Source: Candidatus Methanoperedentaceae archaeon (GTDB lineage Archaea; Halobacteriota; Methanosarcinia; Methanosarcinales; Methanoperedenaceae). From it: a DNA stretch of 6,179 nucleotides. Every line of letters begins with the position of its first letter. Within the stretch, counting starts at the first letter, position 1. The position numbers were made by a program, and so were the translations under genes. The stretch is from contig DUGO01000173.1 of the NCBI GenBank assembly GCA_013331375.1, positions 6,530 to 12,708 of the forward strand. Direction: 5' to 3'. Under the pieces are notes generated by a model. The model worked only from the letters and a program-made list of their open reading frames with translations. It was not told the DNA's origin and did not search any database. Shown one piece after another: positions 1 to 5,777 of this stretch.

Positions 1-230
1 TCAAGGCTGCTTTTTGCGGCTTTTCCCTGCAGAATGCCGTCAAAAGAGATTTTTACAGGCGACCTGCCCAGGTTCTGGAACACATTGCCCTCCATCCCGG
101 GTATCTCATGCTCCACCATGCTGCGCCTGTCTGCTGTGCTGATGTTGAAGATGTTCCTGATGTCCACGATACCGCCTTCAGGAGTCTCTTCTGACTTTAT
201 CATGGGTATGCCGTCAAGTTCGACGTTCAT
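1..230 (-). CDS. Phage Mu gpN / DNA_circ_N-like tail protein, N-terminal part (runs off the window)
   Basis: Partial gene, missed by length-filtered ORF calling because it leaves the window. The first 76 codons are visible and begin MNVELDGIPM. Around residues 40-66 lies a block with VEHEIPGMEG, NVFQNLGRSP and ISFDGIL. That pattern (a His-Glu, an IPG turn, then a 'LGR.p..isf.G' strand) resembles the N-terminal domain of the DNA circularisation protein family (DNA_circ_N, phage Mu gpN) and related tail/baseplate hub proteins. In Mu this gene directly follows the tape measure gene, as here. The ATG overlaps the tape measure stop as ATGA (227-230), and a perfect GGAGG at 237-241 lies 6 nt upstream, so the start is secure. 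In the family the protein helps build the tail hub/baseplate; the DNA-circularisation name is historical. Family assignment is by eye on 76 residues. A LysM-type or gpU-type baseplate protein is the main alternative. Confidence 0.6.
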   Translation of the reverse strand, partial: MNVELDGIPMIKSEETPEGGIVDIRNIFNISTADRRSMVEHEIPGMEGNVFQNLGRSPVKISFDGILQGKAAKSSL

Positions 231-1813
231 CTTGCGCCTCCGTACCGTCTCAGCTCCTCAGATAGAATGAGCCCTATCTTCCTGCCGAGCTCCCTCATCT
301 CACTCTCGTCCCCACCGCCTTTCACGCTGACTGATATGTTGAACGTGTTATTGAAATTGGGCTGGCTGGCTGCAATTCGAGATGCATCCCCGTCTTTTGC
401 CTGGAACTGGATGAGCTGCATCATCCGCCCGAGTGCACCCTGTACGTTTGCAGCAGGCTGCGCCTTGTACATCTGAGCGGGCAGTGGAAAAGACAACCCG
501 ATGCTTTCAAGCGGCATGCAATGCAGGGCATCGAAAGCTGCACCCGCAAGCGCGGCTGCAGGAGCGCGAGAAATTCCAATGTCAGCGATTTGCTGGACAG
601 GGAGACCGCCCCCGGCGGTGTCGCCAGCTGCATTCAGGAGCGCAGTTACAGGGATAGTGAGGGGAGCTTCATATTGTTTACCCAAATCATGTCCAATCCC
701 TGACACGTATTCCTGCATAATCAAGGACGAGTTAACGTAATCCATCATCGTCTTCAGGGCTTCGGGCACTGCTGCCTGCGGGGATTGAATGGAAATCGCC
801 CCGGTTCCTGGCACTGCCTGTGATTCGGCGTTAGCAAGAGCCTGTATGCGCGATGACAGCATCCTGCCATACGATTCGGTTTTTACGACACTCGAAATTT
901 TCTCATTGCCGTAAGCGATAGCAGTACCGCCGCCATGTGCCCTTGCAATGTTTGGAGCAATCGCGGGCACCTCGAACACATTGCCTGCCACCCAGAGAAC
1001 GGATTCATCCCCACCGGGTTGGGGTGGGATAGCCGGAGCGGCTGATGGCTCACCCGGCATAAGAAGAGCATTCCGGAGCGCATTTGAGGTCTTATCCGCA
1101 GCACCTGACAGTAGTATGACGTTTTCACTGAACTTCCGGATATTATCAAGAACATTTTTTTCAGTGGTGCTATCTTTTTCCGCTACCATTGAAACGGTTG
1201 CTCCCTCGTATATACGAGTGCTATCCCTGATTATATTTCCTGCATTGAGCTCTGCCAGGCTCTCGCATATCGTCTCAATCTCGCGCACAGCATGCGCGGA
1301 TTCCTGAAGTTCCCCGTATAGCTGGGTGCTATCAGTTTCGTGCACGTCACGTTCAGCCATCCTGTCAGGCGAGAGCATGTGCAACACGGTCATGGATTCC
1401 TGAGCCCGCGCTGCAGCCTGCGGCTGCACTGTGCCGGCAATCCCTTCACTATGTACCGAGTACACGCCTGCAATGCCAGCAGCCTGGCTTCCGAACTCTG
1501 ATATCGCATTCTGGAGCGCCTGGTTCATCGAGAAGATGTTAAAAGGACCAAGGCTGAGCGCGTATCCTGCCTCACGCGGAGCTTCTCCCGGGGCGGAAGC
1601 GAGGTTCTCCCTCTCTTCCTCAGGCGGGAATATGAGCGGGAAATGGAGCACTATCAGGTTTGAAAGCTCAGCCGCCATCTCAAGGGCAGTGCGCAGGAGC
1701 TCGTCCAGTGGATTATCTGCGCCCGGTATTCCTGCTGCTGCACGCTCAAGTCCCGGGAGGCTGCTCTTGTTCACGATATGCGTATTTTCCACCAGGGCGG
1801 CGATGGCAGTCAT
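227..1813 (-). CDS. Tail tape measure protein (short, contractile-tail type)
   Basis: About 528 residues from the ATG at 1813, or 532 from an in-frame GTG at 1825. I prefer the ATG because GAGAGG lies just upstream of it, though with a tight 4-nt spacer. The protein is rich in Ala, Gln, Ser and Glu, has no recognisable enzyme motif and no convincing membrane segment. Its last 42 residues (FNNTFNISVSVKGGG, then an amphipathic helix with ELGRKIGLILSEELRRYG) form the C-terminus typical of phage tape measure proteins. Tape measures line the tail tube lumen and set its length. At roughly 1.5 Å per residue this one implies a tail near 80 nm. It lies between the frameshifted chaperone, which binds tape measures, and the gpN-like gene, exactly its place in Mu-like tails. 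The middle of the protein is poorly conserved to my eye, so the call rests on the C-terminus and synteny. Confidence 0.82.
   Translation of the reverse strand: MTAIAALVENTHIVNKSSLPGLERAAAGIPGADNPLDELLRTALEMAAELSNLIVLHFPLIFPPEEERENLASAPGEAPREAGYALSLGPFNIFSMNQALQNAISEFGSQAAGIAGVYSVHSEGIAGTVQPQAAARAQESMTVLHMLSPDRMAERDVHETDSTQLYGELQESAHAVREIETICESLAELNAGNIIRDSTRIYEGATVSMVAEKDSTTEKNVLDNIRKFSENVILLSGAADKTSNALRNALLMPGEPSAAPAIPPQPGGDESVLWVAGNVFEVPAIAPNIARAHGGGTAIAYGNEKISSVVKTESYGRMLSSRIQALANAESQAVPGTGAISIQSPQAAVPEALKTMMDYVNSSLIMQEYVSGIGHDLGKQYEAPLTIPVTALLNAAGDTAGGGLPVQQIADIGISRAPAAALAGAAFDALHCMPLESIGLSFPLPAQMYKAQPAANVQGALGRMMQLIQFQAKDGDASRIAASQPNFNNTFNISVSVKGGGDESEMRELGRKIGLILSEELRRYGGAR
237..241 (-). 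promoter_or_regulatory. Shine-Dalgarno site of the gpN-like gene
   Basis: The coding strand reads GGAGG, 6 nt before the ATG at 230-228. It lies inside the last codons of the tape measure gene. It fixes the start of the partial downstream gene and suggests that gene is translated in its own right rather than only by coupling through the ATGA overlap. Confidence 0.7.
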
Positions 1814-1827
1814 GAAACCTCTCACTC

Positions 1828-2420
1828 TTATCCGGTGCTCTCTTCATCATCAAGGTCATCAGCAAACACAAGCTTTGTCACTCCAGCCTCCTGCGACCTT
1901 GCAAGCACTATTTTCTCCATCCTGCTGACCAGCGCAGCCATTAGGAAATCTATCTGGGGACGGGTGAGGTCTGCGGGCGAGTCTGCCAGCCTGTATCCGT
2001 AGTCAAGGCAGAGGGCGCCAAGCTCCTGCCCCTCAGGTGATTCGACAAACCGCTCTAGCTCAATCCTTTTTTTTTAGCACCCTGCGCGGATGATATCCCG
2101 CTCAGCTCAAGGACACGAGTGCCTATGAATTCCGGAACGCCGAACTTCATATCGCCCACGTCCTCGGCAGACAGTTTCGGCTCTATCATGCCGAGAGATG
2201 CAGCCAGCCGCAGGGCTTTGAAGTTCTTTGTCACATCTATCTTGCCCACGTCTGGTGTTCCGTCAGGCTTCAGCGGGATGCTGCCCAGAATAGAGAAAAT
2301 CTCGCTGAGCTCCCCGTCTGTCAGCGGGCGCAGTACGATGTCTGCGTCATAGCTGTCAAGGTGAAGCGTCTCCCTCTTTTCCTTGCCTTTGAGGATATCC
2401 TCTTTGGTGAGCTTTTTCAT
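1828..2420 (-). CDS. Tail assembly chaperone, -1 frameshifted long form (gpGT-like)
   Basis: Read 2420 to 2067 in the frame of the short chaperone (118 codons, ending Lys-Lys-Lys at the A9 run), then slip back one base and continue from 2067 to a TAA at 1830-1828. The extension is 79 codons, giving 197 residues. It begins RIELERFVES, includes an internal DYGYRLADSP segment and a helical QIDFLMAALV segment, and ends in an acidic tail FADDLDDEESTG. The extension has no start codon near its beginning, contains no internal stop, and fills the whole space to the tape measure gene, so it looks like coding sequence reached only by frameshifting. In lambda (G/GT), P2 (E/E') and Mu (gp41) the long form bridges tape measure and tube protein during tail assembly. 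No protein data are available here, and transcript slippage at A9 would give the same product. Confidence 0.75.
2055..2420 (-). CDS. Tail assembly chaperone, short form (gpG-like)
   Basis: A 121-residue protein, the unshifted product, ending ...GAKKKGLS at a TAG (2057-2055) that lies just past the A9 slip site. It starts MKKLTKEDIL and includes a predicted beta segment (DADIVLRPL), helical stretches (DGELSEIFSI) and a C-terminal part with FGVPEFIGTR. Size, position between tube and tape measure, and the shift site near the 3' end match the gpG class of chaperones, which keep the tape measure soluble and recruit tube subunits. Sequence similarity in this class is low, so the call rests largely on context. 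The ATG at 2420 is 5 nt past the tube stop codon. GAGGAA at 2432-2437 is a modest ribosome site with a long (11 nt) spacer, so translation may be partly coupled to the tube gene. Confidence 0.8.
   Translation of the reverse strand: MKKLTKEDILKGKEKRETLHLDSYDADIVLRPLTDGELSEIFSILGSIPLKPDGTPDVGKIDVTKNFKALRLAASLGMIEPKLSAEDVGDMKFGVPEFIGTRVLELSGISSAQGAKKKGLS
2067..2075 (-). promoter_or_regulatory. A9 slippery site for -1 programmed frameshift
   Basis: On the coding strand the frame is GCT AAA AAA AAA GGA TTG AGC TAG. The run contains the heptamer A_AAA_AAA, on which both tRNAs can re-pair after a one-base backward slip. It is the longest homopolymer I see in the window. In the 0 frame, termination follows four codons later; in the -1 frame, 79 codons open. 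I find no well-placed downstream hairpin: the best candidate stem (GGCAG at 2030-2026 with CTGCC at 2011-2007) starts about 36 nt downstream, too far for a usual stimulator. A9 can also cause RNA polymerase slippage. Confidence 0.75.
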
Positions 2421-2425
2421 TCAGG

Positions 2426-2821
2426 CTACGCTTCCTCTATATCAGTGGCTGAGAATGTATAGGACGCTATGCCGACCCCGTTGACGTCCATTGAATAGTC
2501 CCTGCCGTCGAGATAGCATTCCTGGAATGTCACGGTCTTTGTGGCATCCCCCTTCTTGAGCTGCGCCTGCAGAGTGAACTTTGCCTCATCAAGCACGGTC
2601 TTGGCGAGCTTTTCATCAAGCGGTGGGCAGGTCGATTTGACCCGAAGTGTGCCAGTGACCACCTTGACGCCGTACTCCACGCCCTGCCGCAGCGGCTGCC
2701 CGATAGCTACCACATCCGACCGTGTCCTGTTGACCTTGTACTCGATAGACTGCAGTCCCTCAACTTCAGTTGAGTCTACCATCACCTTACTATCACGCGC
2801 TGACCAGATTGTTATTGCCAT
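2426..2821 (-). CDS. Contractile tail tube protein
   Basis: A 131-residue protein directly after the sheath gene. It starts MAITIWSARD, has a beta-rich core (KVMVDSTEVEGLQSIEYKV near residues 13-31), and its C-terminal part reads TVTFQECYLDGRDYSMDVNG followed by an IASYTFSATDIEE strand. That ending (a 'F..C..dg..ysm...G...ytF.a' pattern) is typical of myovirus tail tube proteins, which form the hexameric rings of the inner tube. Length fits the family (roughly 120-170 residues). The gene starts 13 nt after the sheath stop, with a strong GAGGAGGAG at 2828-2836, as expected for a product needed in large amounts. There is one tube gene and one sheath gene, unlike extracellular injection systems of the Afp/PVC type, which usually carry several paralogues of each. 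Confidence 0.87.
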   Translation of the reverse strand: MAITIWSARDSKVMVDSTEVEGLQSIEYKVNRTRSDVVAIGQPLRQGVEYGVKVVTGTLRVKSTCPPLDEKLAKTVLDEAKFTLQAQLKKGDATKTVTFQECYLDGRDYSMDVNGVGIASYTFSATDIEEA

Positions 2822-2827
2822 TCAAAT

Positions 2828-2836
2828 CTCCTCCTC
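2828..2836 (-). promoter_or_regulatory. Strong Shine-Dalgarno site of the tail tube gene
   Basis: The coding strand reads GAGGAGGAG, overlapping the sheath TGA stop (2837-2835), with a 6-nt spacer to the tube ATG at 2821. It supports the start and suggests high, possibly coupled, translation of the tube protein. Confidence 0.75.
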
Positions 2837-4190
2837 ACGCTTCAACCTTTATAGTGGCATAGATATAATCCATGGCTCTCACGGGTCTCACAGCAAGGTC
2901 AACCCGGACGATGCCCTGCGCGAAATCAAGCTGGGAGCTGTACACATCCAGAAGGTATGCCGGCTCCTTGCCATCCGTGCTCGGGACGATTGAGCCCTCA
3001 CGTTCCATCCTCATCAGGAACTCTGTTATCTTGCCCTTGAGCGCCATCCTGCCGCTCTGGTTGTTCAGTGTCCCTATGAACAGGTCTGCGATGCTCTTGA
3101 CGCCCCTTACAGAGTGGTCTGCAATCCTCATCACGCTTATCTGTTCCTTGCTCGATGTGATTCCCTTGACCACAATAATGCCCCTGCCTCTCTGTGCCTC
3201 AAGCGGGATGATTCCTGCCTTGAGCAGCTCCATCTGTTCGGATGGGGTGTAATACGCTTCAAGCTTTGAGAGCCCGCTCAGCGGCTTGTAGGTCGGGGAT
3301 TCGTAGTAGTTGAGCCTGCTGATGAGCCCTGCGACCGAGCCGAGCGTCCCATATGGGGCTACCAGTACGAACCTGTCGCTCGCAAGCACATTTGTGCGCT
3401 TTACGATGTCCCTTATGCTCTCGCCCTTTGCAACAGTCCCGAGACCGATGCGGTTCTTTGCTTCCTGGCTCATCTTCATGCAGTGCGCCTCTATCAGGGC
3501 TTGTATCTCGGGGTCAGCGACGTCGCATGCCATTACGATATCAACATCAGGGTCTGACTCGAGCTTGTCGAGTGCAGCCTCATAGTCAGCCTTTGATATG
3601 ACCCCTGTCACGCCGCCCGACAGGCTCGCCTCAGCCTCGCGCGGATTGTTGTTCGGCGGCTTTGATGCGGACTTCTGATCTTCAGCTGTAACAAGGTTTG
3701 AGTTGGTGTTGATGTACTGGGCAAGGTTGAGGTTGCTTCCCGGGTCCATCACAAGATTATCAAATATCTCTATGGCTGTCCCGTCAGTAATCATGACCTT
3801 TACAGACTCGGGAGCCGAGCCGTTCTCAACCTTAACCGTTATGCTATTTCCAGCCTCTCCCGATTTCTTTGCGGTCAGCAGGGCAGTATCCTTGTTCTTT
3901 AAATCCTTCAGGACGAGCTTTGCCTTGGAGCCTTCCTTGCCGCTTATCGAAGTGACCACGATCTCAAAAACACCGTTCTGGAACGCCTGTTTTGCATCCC
4001 TGGTAATCGTGAATTGCTCTCCTGAACCGAACTTGTCGGCGAACTCACGATAGCTGCTCACATGGGTCGGGGTGAGCGTCTCCCCTTTTTCAGTCGTACC
4101 AATCATCGCGACCACACCAGATGGGTTCAGCTGCTGCGGCACGATTTCTTTTATTACCTGTATTTCTACACCGGGCAATATTCTTGTCAT
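2835..4190 (-). CDS. Contractile tail sheath protein
   Basis: A 451-residue phage tail sheath protein. The N-terminus (MTRILPGVEI) carries the PGV motif common to sheath starts. Residues 25-80 form an N-terminal domain with VAMIGTTEKG and a YREFADKFGS segment. Residues about 85-165 look like an inserted beta domain. The core domain begins near LSGGVTG (190-196), followed by YEAALDKLES and PDVDIVMACD. The C-terminal domain (about 345-451) has the conserved DLFIGTLNNQ stretch and ends RPVRAMDYIYATIKVEA, the usual sheath C-terminus. Sheath subunits wrap the tube and contract to drive it through a target envelope. Length is normal for Mu/P2-like sheaths (about 400-500). It is the first gene of the tail module in this window, preceded by a 371-bp non-coding region with a promoter-like element and a near-perfect Shine-Dalgarno site. 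The assignment is firm; whether it serves a virus or a domesticated particle is not visible. Confidence 0.95.
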   Translation of the reverse strand: MTRILPGVEIQVIKEIVPQQLNPSGVVAMIGTTEKGETLTPTHVSSYREFADKFGSGEQFTITRDAKQAFQNGVFEIVVTSISGKEGSKAKLVLKDLKNKDTALLTAKKSGEAGNSITVKVENGSAPESVKVMITDGTAIEIFDNLVMDPGSNLNLAQYINTNSNLVTAEDQKSASKPPNNNPREAEASLSGGVTGVISKADYEAALDKLESDPDVDIVMACDVADPEIQALIEAHCMKMSQEAKNRIGLGTVAKGESIRDIVKRTNVLASDRFVLVAPYGTLGSVAGLISRLNYYESPTYKPLSGLSKLEAYYTPSEQMELLKAGIIPLEAQRGRGIIVVKGITSSKEQISVMRIADHSVRGVKSIADLFIGTLNNQSGRMALKGKITEFLMRMEREGSIVPSTDGKEPAYLLDVYSSQLDFAQGIVRVDLAVRPVRAMDYIYATIKVEA

Positions 4191-4196
4191 CAGACA

Positions 4197-4204
4197 ACCT
4201 CCTC
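4197..4204 (-). promoter_or_regulatory. Very strong Shine-Dalgarno site of the sheath gene
   Basis: The coding strand reads GAGGAGGT, close to the full anti-16S complement, 6 nt before the ATG at 4190. It fixes the sheath start and implies a leadered transcript beginning upstream of this point. Confidence 0.8.
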
Positions 4205-4220
4205 AGTATAATGCTTACTG

Positions 4221-4266
4221 GACGAAATAAGCTTTACGCACTTGAAGCTTATAATTATATTTCGTC
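4221..4266. repeat. Inverted repeat upstream of the tail sheath gene (candidate operator)
   Basis: The left arm, 4221-4234, is GACGAAAT followed by AAGCTT. The right arm, 4245-4266, is AAGCTT, then ATAATTAT, then ATTTCGTC. The reverse complement of the right arm matches the left arm at all 14 positions once the 8-bp ATAATTAT is set aside, and that 8-mer is itself a perfect palindrome. A 10-nt spacer (4235-4244) separates the arms. The repeat covers the best TATA-like element and the expected transcription start of the tail genes, so it could be a binding site for a dimeric repressor. A structural or mobile-element-end role is possible. GACGAAA also recurs at 4418-4424. Confidence 0.6.
4249..4264 (-). 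promoter_or_regulatory. Candidate archaeal promoter (BRE + TATA) for the tail operon
   Basis: On the coding strand CGAAAT (4264-4259, purine-rich like a BRE) is followed by an all-A/T stretch ATATAATTATAA (4260-4249). With the usual spacing of about 25 bp, transcription would start near 4230, giving a leader of about 40 nt with the strong ribosome site near its end. A second TATA-like stretch, GTATAAATAC (4284-4275), lies just upstream and could serve instead, with a start near 4255. This is inferred from base composition and spacing only. Confidence 0.45.
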
Positions 4267-4509
4267 CCATTGTCGTATTTATACCTTGCTATCTGGGCTT
4301 TCCGGCCGGAACAACTGTATCCAGGGCGCCACTTGTACCAGGAAGTTCGTGCAATCACGTAAAAATCGGAAGTATCGGGCAGGAGATATTCGAATTCCGG
4401 GCAAGGCGTCCGGGTGAGACGAAAATACGGATGAATTACCAGAGAAGATGGGAAAAGACACCTCTGGAAAGCAAGCAGTTCACGGTGAACATTTTACGGT
4501 GACCTGCAA

Positions 4510-4547
4510 TTCCGGATAATCACTTTCCAGATTCTCTTTTTCCGGAT
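4510..4547. repeat. Three short direct repeats, TTCCRGAT at 15-bp pitch
   Basis: TTCCGGAT at 4510-4517, TTCCAGAT at 4525-4532 and TTCCGGAT at 4540-4547 recur at exactly 15-bp steps. A weaker TTACAGAT follows at 4553-4560, right at the rpl11 stop. On the coding strand they read ATCCGGAA/ATCTGGAA. They may be a protein-binding array, a decayed tandem repeat, or part of an integration junction. No partner copy is visible in the window. Confidence 0.5.
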
Positions 4548-4561
4548 TCACATTACAGATT

Positions 4562-5044
4562 TCAGAGCGTGCCCGAGAGCACGCTGTCGAACTTGCCGCT
4601 CTTCACAGCAGCTATTGCATCCTTCGGCTTCATGCCCTCGACCGTTACTCCCATGGTTGTACATGTGCCGATGATTTCATTCGCGCATGCCTTGAGCGAT
4701 TTTGCGAGTGTTCCCGTCTTCTTCATGCGGGCTATCCTGACCACCTGGTCTATGGTAAGGTTGCCGACCGTCTGGGTGTTCGGGGTACCTGCGCCCTTTT
4801 CAGCCTTTATCTCCTTCAGTATCAGCGCAGACGCCGGAGGCGTGCCCACCTCAATCCTGAACGACTTGTTGTCCTCGACTATCACCTTGACCGGTACCTG
4901 CATACCGTCGAAGTCCTTTGTGCTGTCGTTTATCTTATCTATGACCGCCTTTACATTGATGCCGAGCGGACCAAGCGCCGGACCCAGCGGTGGACCCGGG
5001 GTCGCCTTGCCACCCGGAACGAGTGCCTCTATCATTTTCACCAT
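4562..5044 (-). CDS. rpl11: Large ribosomal subunit protein uL11 (L11)
   Basis: A 160-residue archaeal L11. The N-terminal domain has the family signature EALVPGGKATPGPPLGPALG followed by PLGIN, which forms the factor-binding region of the ribosomal stalk base. The C-terminal rRNA-binding domain (about 70-150) includes GTPPASALIL, NLTIDQVVRI and IIGTCTTMGVTVEG. L11 binds the GTPase-associated region of 23S rRNA and supports factor-dependent translation. The length is usual for archaea, with a short C-terminal extension beyond the bacterial form. It starts 11 nt after spt5, with AGGTGA (5052-5057) overlapping the spt5 stop codon. In many archaea rpl1, rpl10 and rpl12 follow. Here they do not: 371 bp of non-coding DNA and a viral tail module come next. 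Confidence 0.97.
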   Translation of the reverse strand: MVKMIEALVPGGKATPGPPLGPALGPLGINVKAVIDKINDSTKDFDGMQVPVKVIVEDNKSFRIEVGTPPASALILKEIKAEKGAGTPNTQTVGNLTIDQVVRIARMKKTGTLAKSLKACANEIIGTCTTMGVTVEGMKPKDAIAAVKSGKFDSVLSGTL

Positions 5045-5051
5045 AATTCAA

Positions 5052-5057
5052 TCACCT
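5052..5057 (-). promoter_or_regulatory. Shine-Dalgarno site of rpl11
   Basis: AGGTGA on the coding strand, 7 nt before the ATG at 5044, overlapping the TAG stop of spt5 (5058-5056). It supports the ATG at 5044 over the in-frame ATG three codons later and indicates co-transcription with spt5. Confidence 0.7.
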
Positions 5058-5514
5058 ACTTTTCTGCTTCCTCTTTCTTCAAAATCCTGACATTGCTGCC
5101 GTGGACAGTCACTGGTATCGGTACCACGGATTCGAACAGCTCAACAGTGATTTCGTCGCGGCTCTCGTCCACGCGCCTGACCCGCGCCTTCTCGCCTTTG
5201 AACGGACCTGCTGTGAGCTCCACGATAGCGCCCTCTGTTATGCCTGTCACCGCAAGCTTGGGGGTCAGGAAATGCTCAATCTCTGCGACGCTAGACTGTC
5301 CTTTTACCATAGTCCGCGCGTGCGGCAGCGTCTGTATCGCCTGGTCCACGACTTCTGGCGAGCCAGCCTCGACGAGAATATAGCCTTTCAGCTCATCAGG
5401 TACGAGTATCGCCCTGATGTCAAGACCGTCCTTCTTCGCTATCTGGGCTACCATGTTCGCCACGCTCCTCTCCTGGTTCGCCGTGGTCTTGACAACGAAT
5501 ATCGCGCCGCTCAT
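5056..5514 (-). CDS. spt5: Transcription elongation factor Spt5 (archaeal NusG homologue)
   Basis: A 152-residue protein with the two-domain layout of archaeal Spt5. The NGN domain spans about residues 1-85 ([19 protein letters not shown], then [14 protein letters not shown]). A KOW domain spans about 90-147 ([20 protein letters not shown] ... [15 protein letters not shown]). Spt5 pairs with Spt4, clamps RNA polymerase over the DNA cleft to keep elongation processive, and its KOW domain contacts nascent RNA or the ribosome. The length is typical. The ATG overlaps the secE stop as ATGA (5511-5514), so the two are probably translationally coupled. Placement between secE and rpl11 is the standard archaeal arrangement and parallels bacterial secE-nusG-rplK. 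Confidence 0.97.
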   Translation of the reverse strand: MSGAIFVVKTTANQERSVANMVAQIAKKDGLDIRAILVPDELKGYILVEAGSPEVVDQAIQTLPHARTMVKGQSSVAEIEHFLTPKLAVTGITEGAIVELTAGPFKGEKARVRRVDESRDEITVELFESVVPIPVTVHGSNVRILKKEEAEK

Positions 5515-5765
5515 ATCTTTCCCGCCATCTGTCTCGGGAGCTCTGTAATCAGTATGTACAGTATGAAACCGATAATGCCTATCAGCAGTATCCCTGCACC
5601 AGATACCTTAGCTATGGTTATGAATTCCTCACGGGTCGGCTTACGCGTGAGCTTCAATACTCGGACGTACTCGCTCAGGTTGAATGATAACTTCTCTGAG
5701 ACCTCTCCTATTTCGATGTCCTTCAATCTTCTCACACCGTCACGATTTGAAAAGCGCACTTCCAA
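5511..5765 (-). CDS. secE: Preprotein translocase subunit SecE (Sec61 gamma)
   Basis: Small single-pass membrane protein of the SecYEG channel. A cytoplasmic amphipathic segment ([19 protein letters not shown], about residues 30-48) is followed by one transmembrane helix (about 52-73, [18 protein letters not shown]) and a short tail. This is the archaeal/eukaryal Sec61-gamma pattern. The start is uncertain because there is no ATG in the N-terminal part. The open frame runs from a TTG at 5765 (84 residues), with GTG at 5759 and 5735 and another TTG at 5726 (71 residues). The family usually has only about 15-25 residues before the EY.RVLK motif, which favours 5735 or 5726. No start has a strong ribosome site. 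The stop overlaps the spt5 start. Confidence 0.9.
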   Translation of the reverse strand: MEVRFSNRDGVRRLKDIEIGEVSEKLSFNLSEYVRVLKLTRKPTREEFITIAKVSGAGILLIGIIGFILYILITELPRQMAGKI

Positions 5766-5777
5766 TTAAGCTCAATG

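Larger units (their letters stand above)
4191..4561. other. Non-coding gap between rpl11 and the tail module
   Basis: These 371 bp hold no convincing gene. A 60-codon minus-strand ORF (4279-4461) and plus-strand ORFs here resemble no family I know. Besides the promoter, operator-like repeat and TTCCRGAT repeats listed separately, I see several short palindromes: TTCCGGCCGGAA (4300-4311), GTTCAC-G-GTGAAC (4478-4490), and CCAGAG/CTCTGG arms at 4439-4444 and 4462-4467 around a 17-nt loop that contains TTTT on the coding strand and might aid termination after rpl11. ACGGTGA occurs twice, 14 bp apart (4482 and 4496). No tRNA, CRISPR unit or complete insertion sequence is visible. If the tail module was inserted after rpl11, the junction should lie here. 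Confidence 0.6.

Noticed and set aside
1155..1161. T7 run as a second slippery site
   Set aside because: It lies inside the tape measure frame as ordinary Glu-Lys-Asn codons, and neither shifted frame yields a meaningful extension.
1431..1928. 165-codon plus-strand ORF
   Set aside because: It lies antisense to the tape measure and the chaperone extension, is Ser/Arg/Pro-rich, resembles no family, and has no ribosome site. It is a by-product of GC-rich coding on the other strand.
2007..2032. Hairpin GGCAG/CTGCC as a frameshift stimulator
   Set aside because: It has only five base pairs with a 14-nt loop and begins about 36 nt after the A9 run, whereas stimulatory structures usually begin within about 5-10 nt.
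2541..2993. 150-codon plus-strand ORF across the tube-sheath junction
   Set aside because: It is antisense to two recognised tail genes and to their shared ribosome site, with no similarity to known proteins.
4340..4420. Possible tRNA or tRNA-derived attachment site (a TTCGAAT on the minus strand)
   Set aside because: No acceptor stem or anticodon arm can be folded around it. The TTCGAAT is flanked by sequence that does not form a T-stem.
4279..4461. 60-codon minus-strand ORF in the rpl11-sheath gap
   Set aside because: It has no ribosome site and no recognisable motif, and it would run through the upstream promoter-like element. I treat the gap as non-coding.
5101..5769. 222-codon plus-strand ORF
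   Set aside because: It is fully antisense to spt5 and secE, which are certain genes. Its composition (many His, Arg, Cys, Tyr) is typical of a shadow frame.
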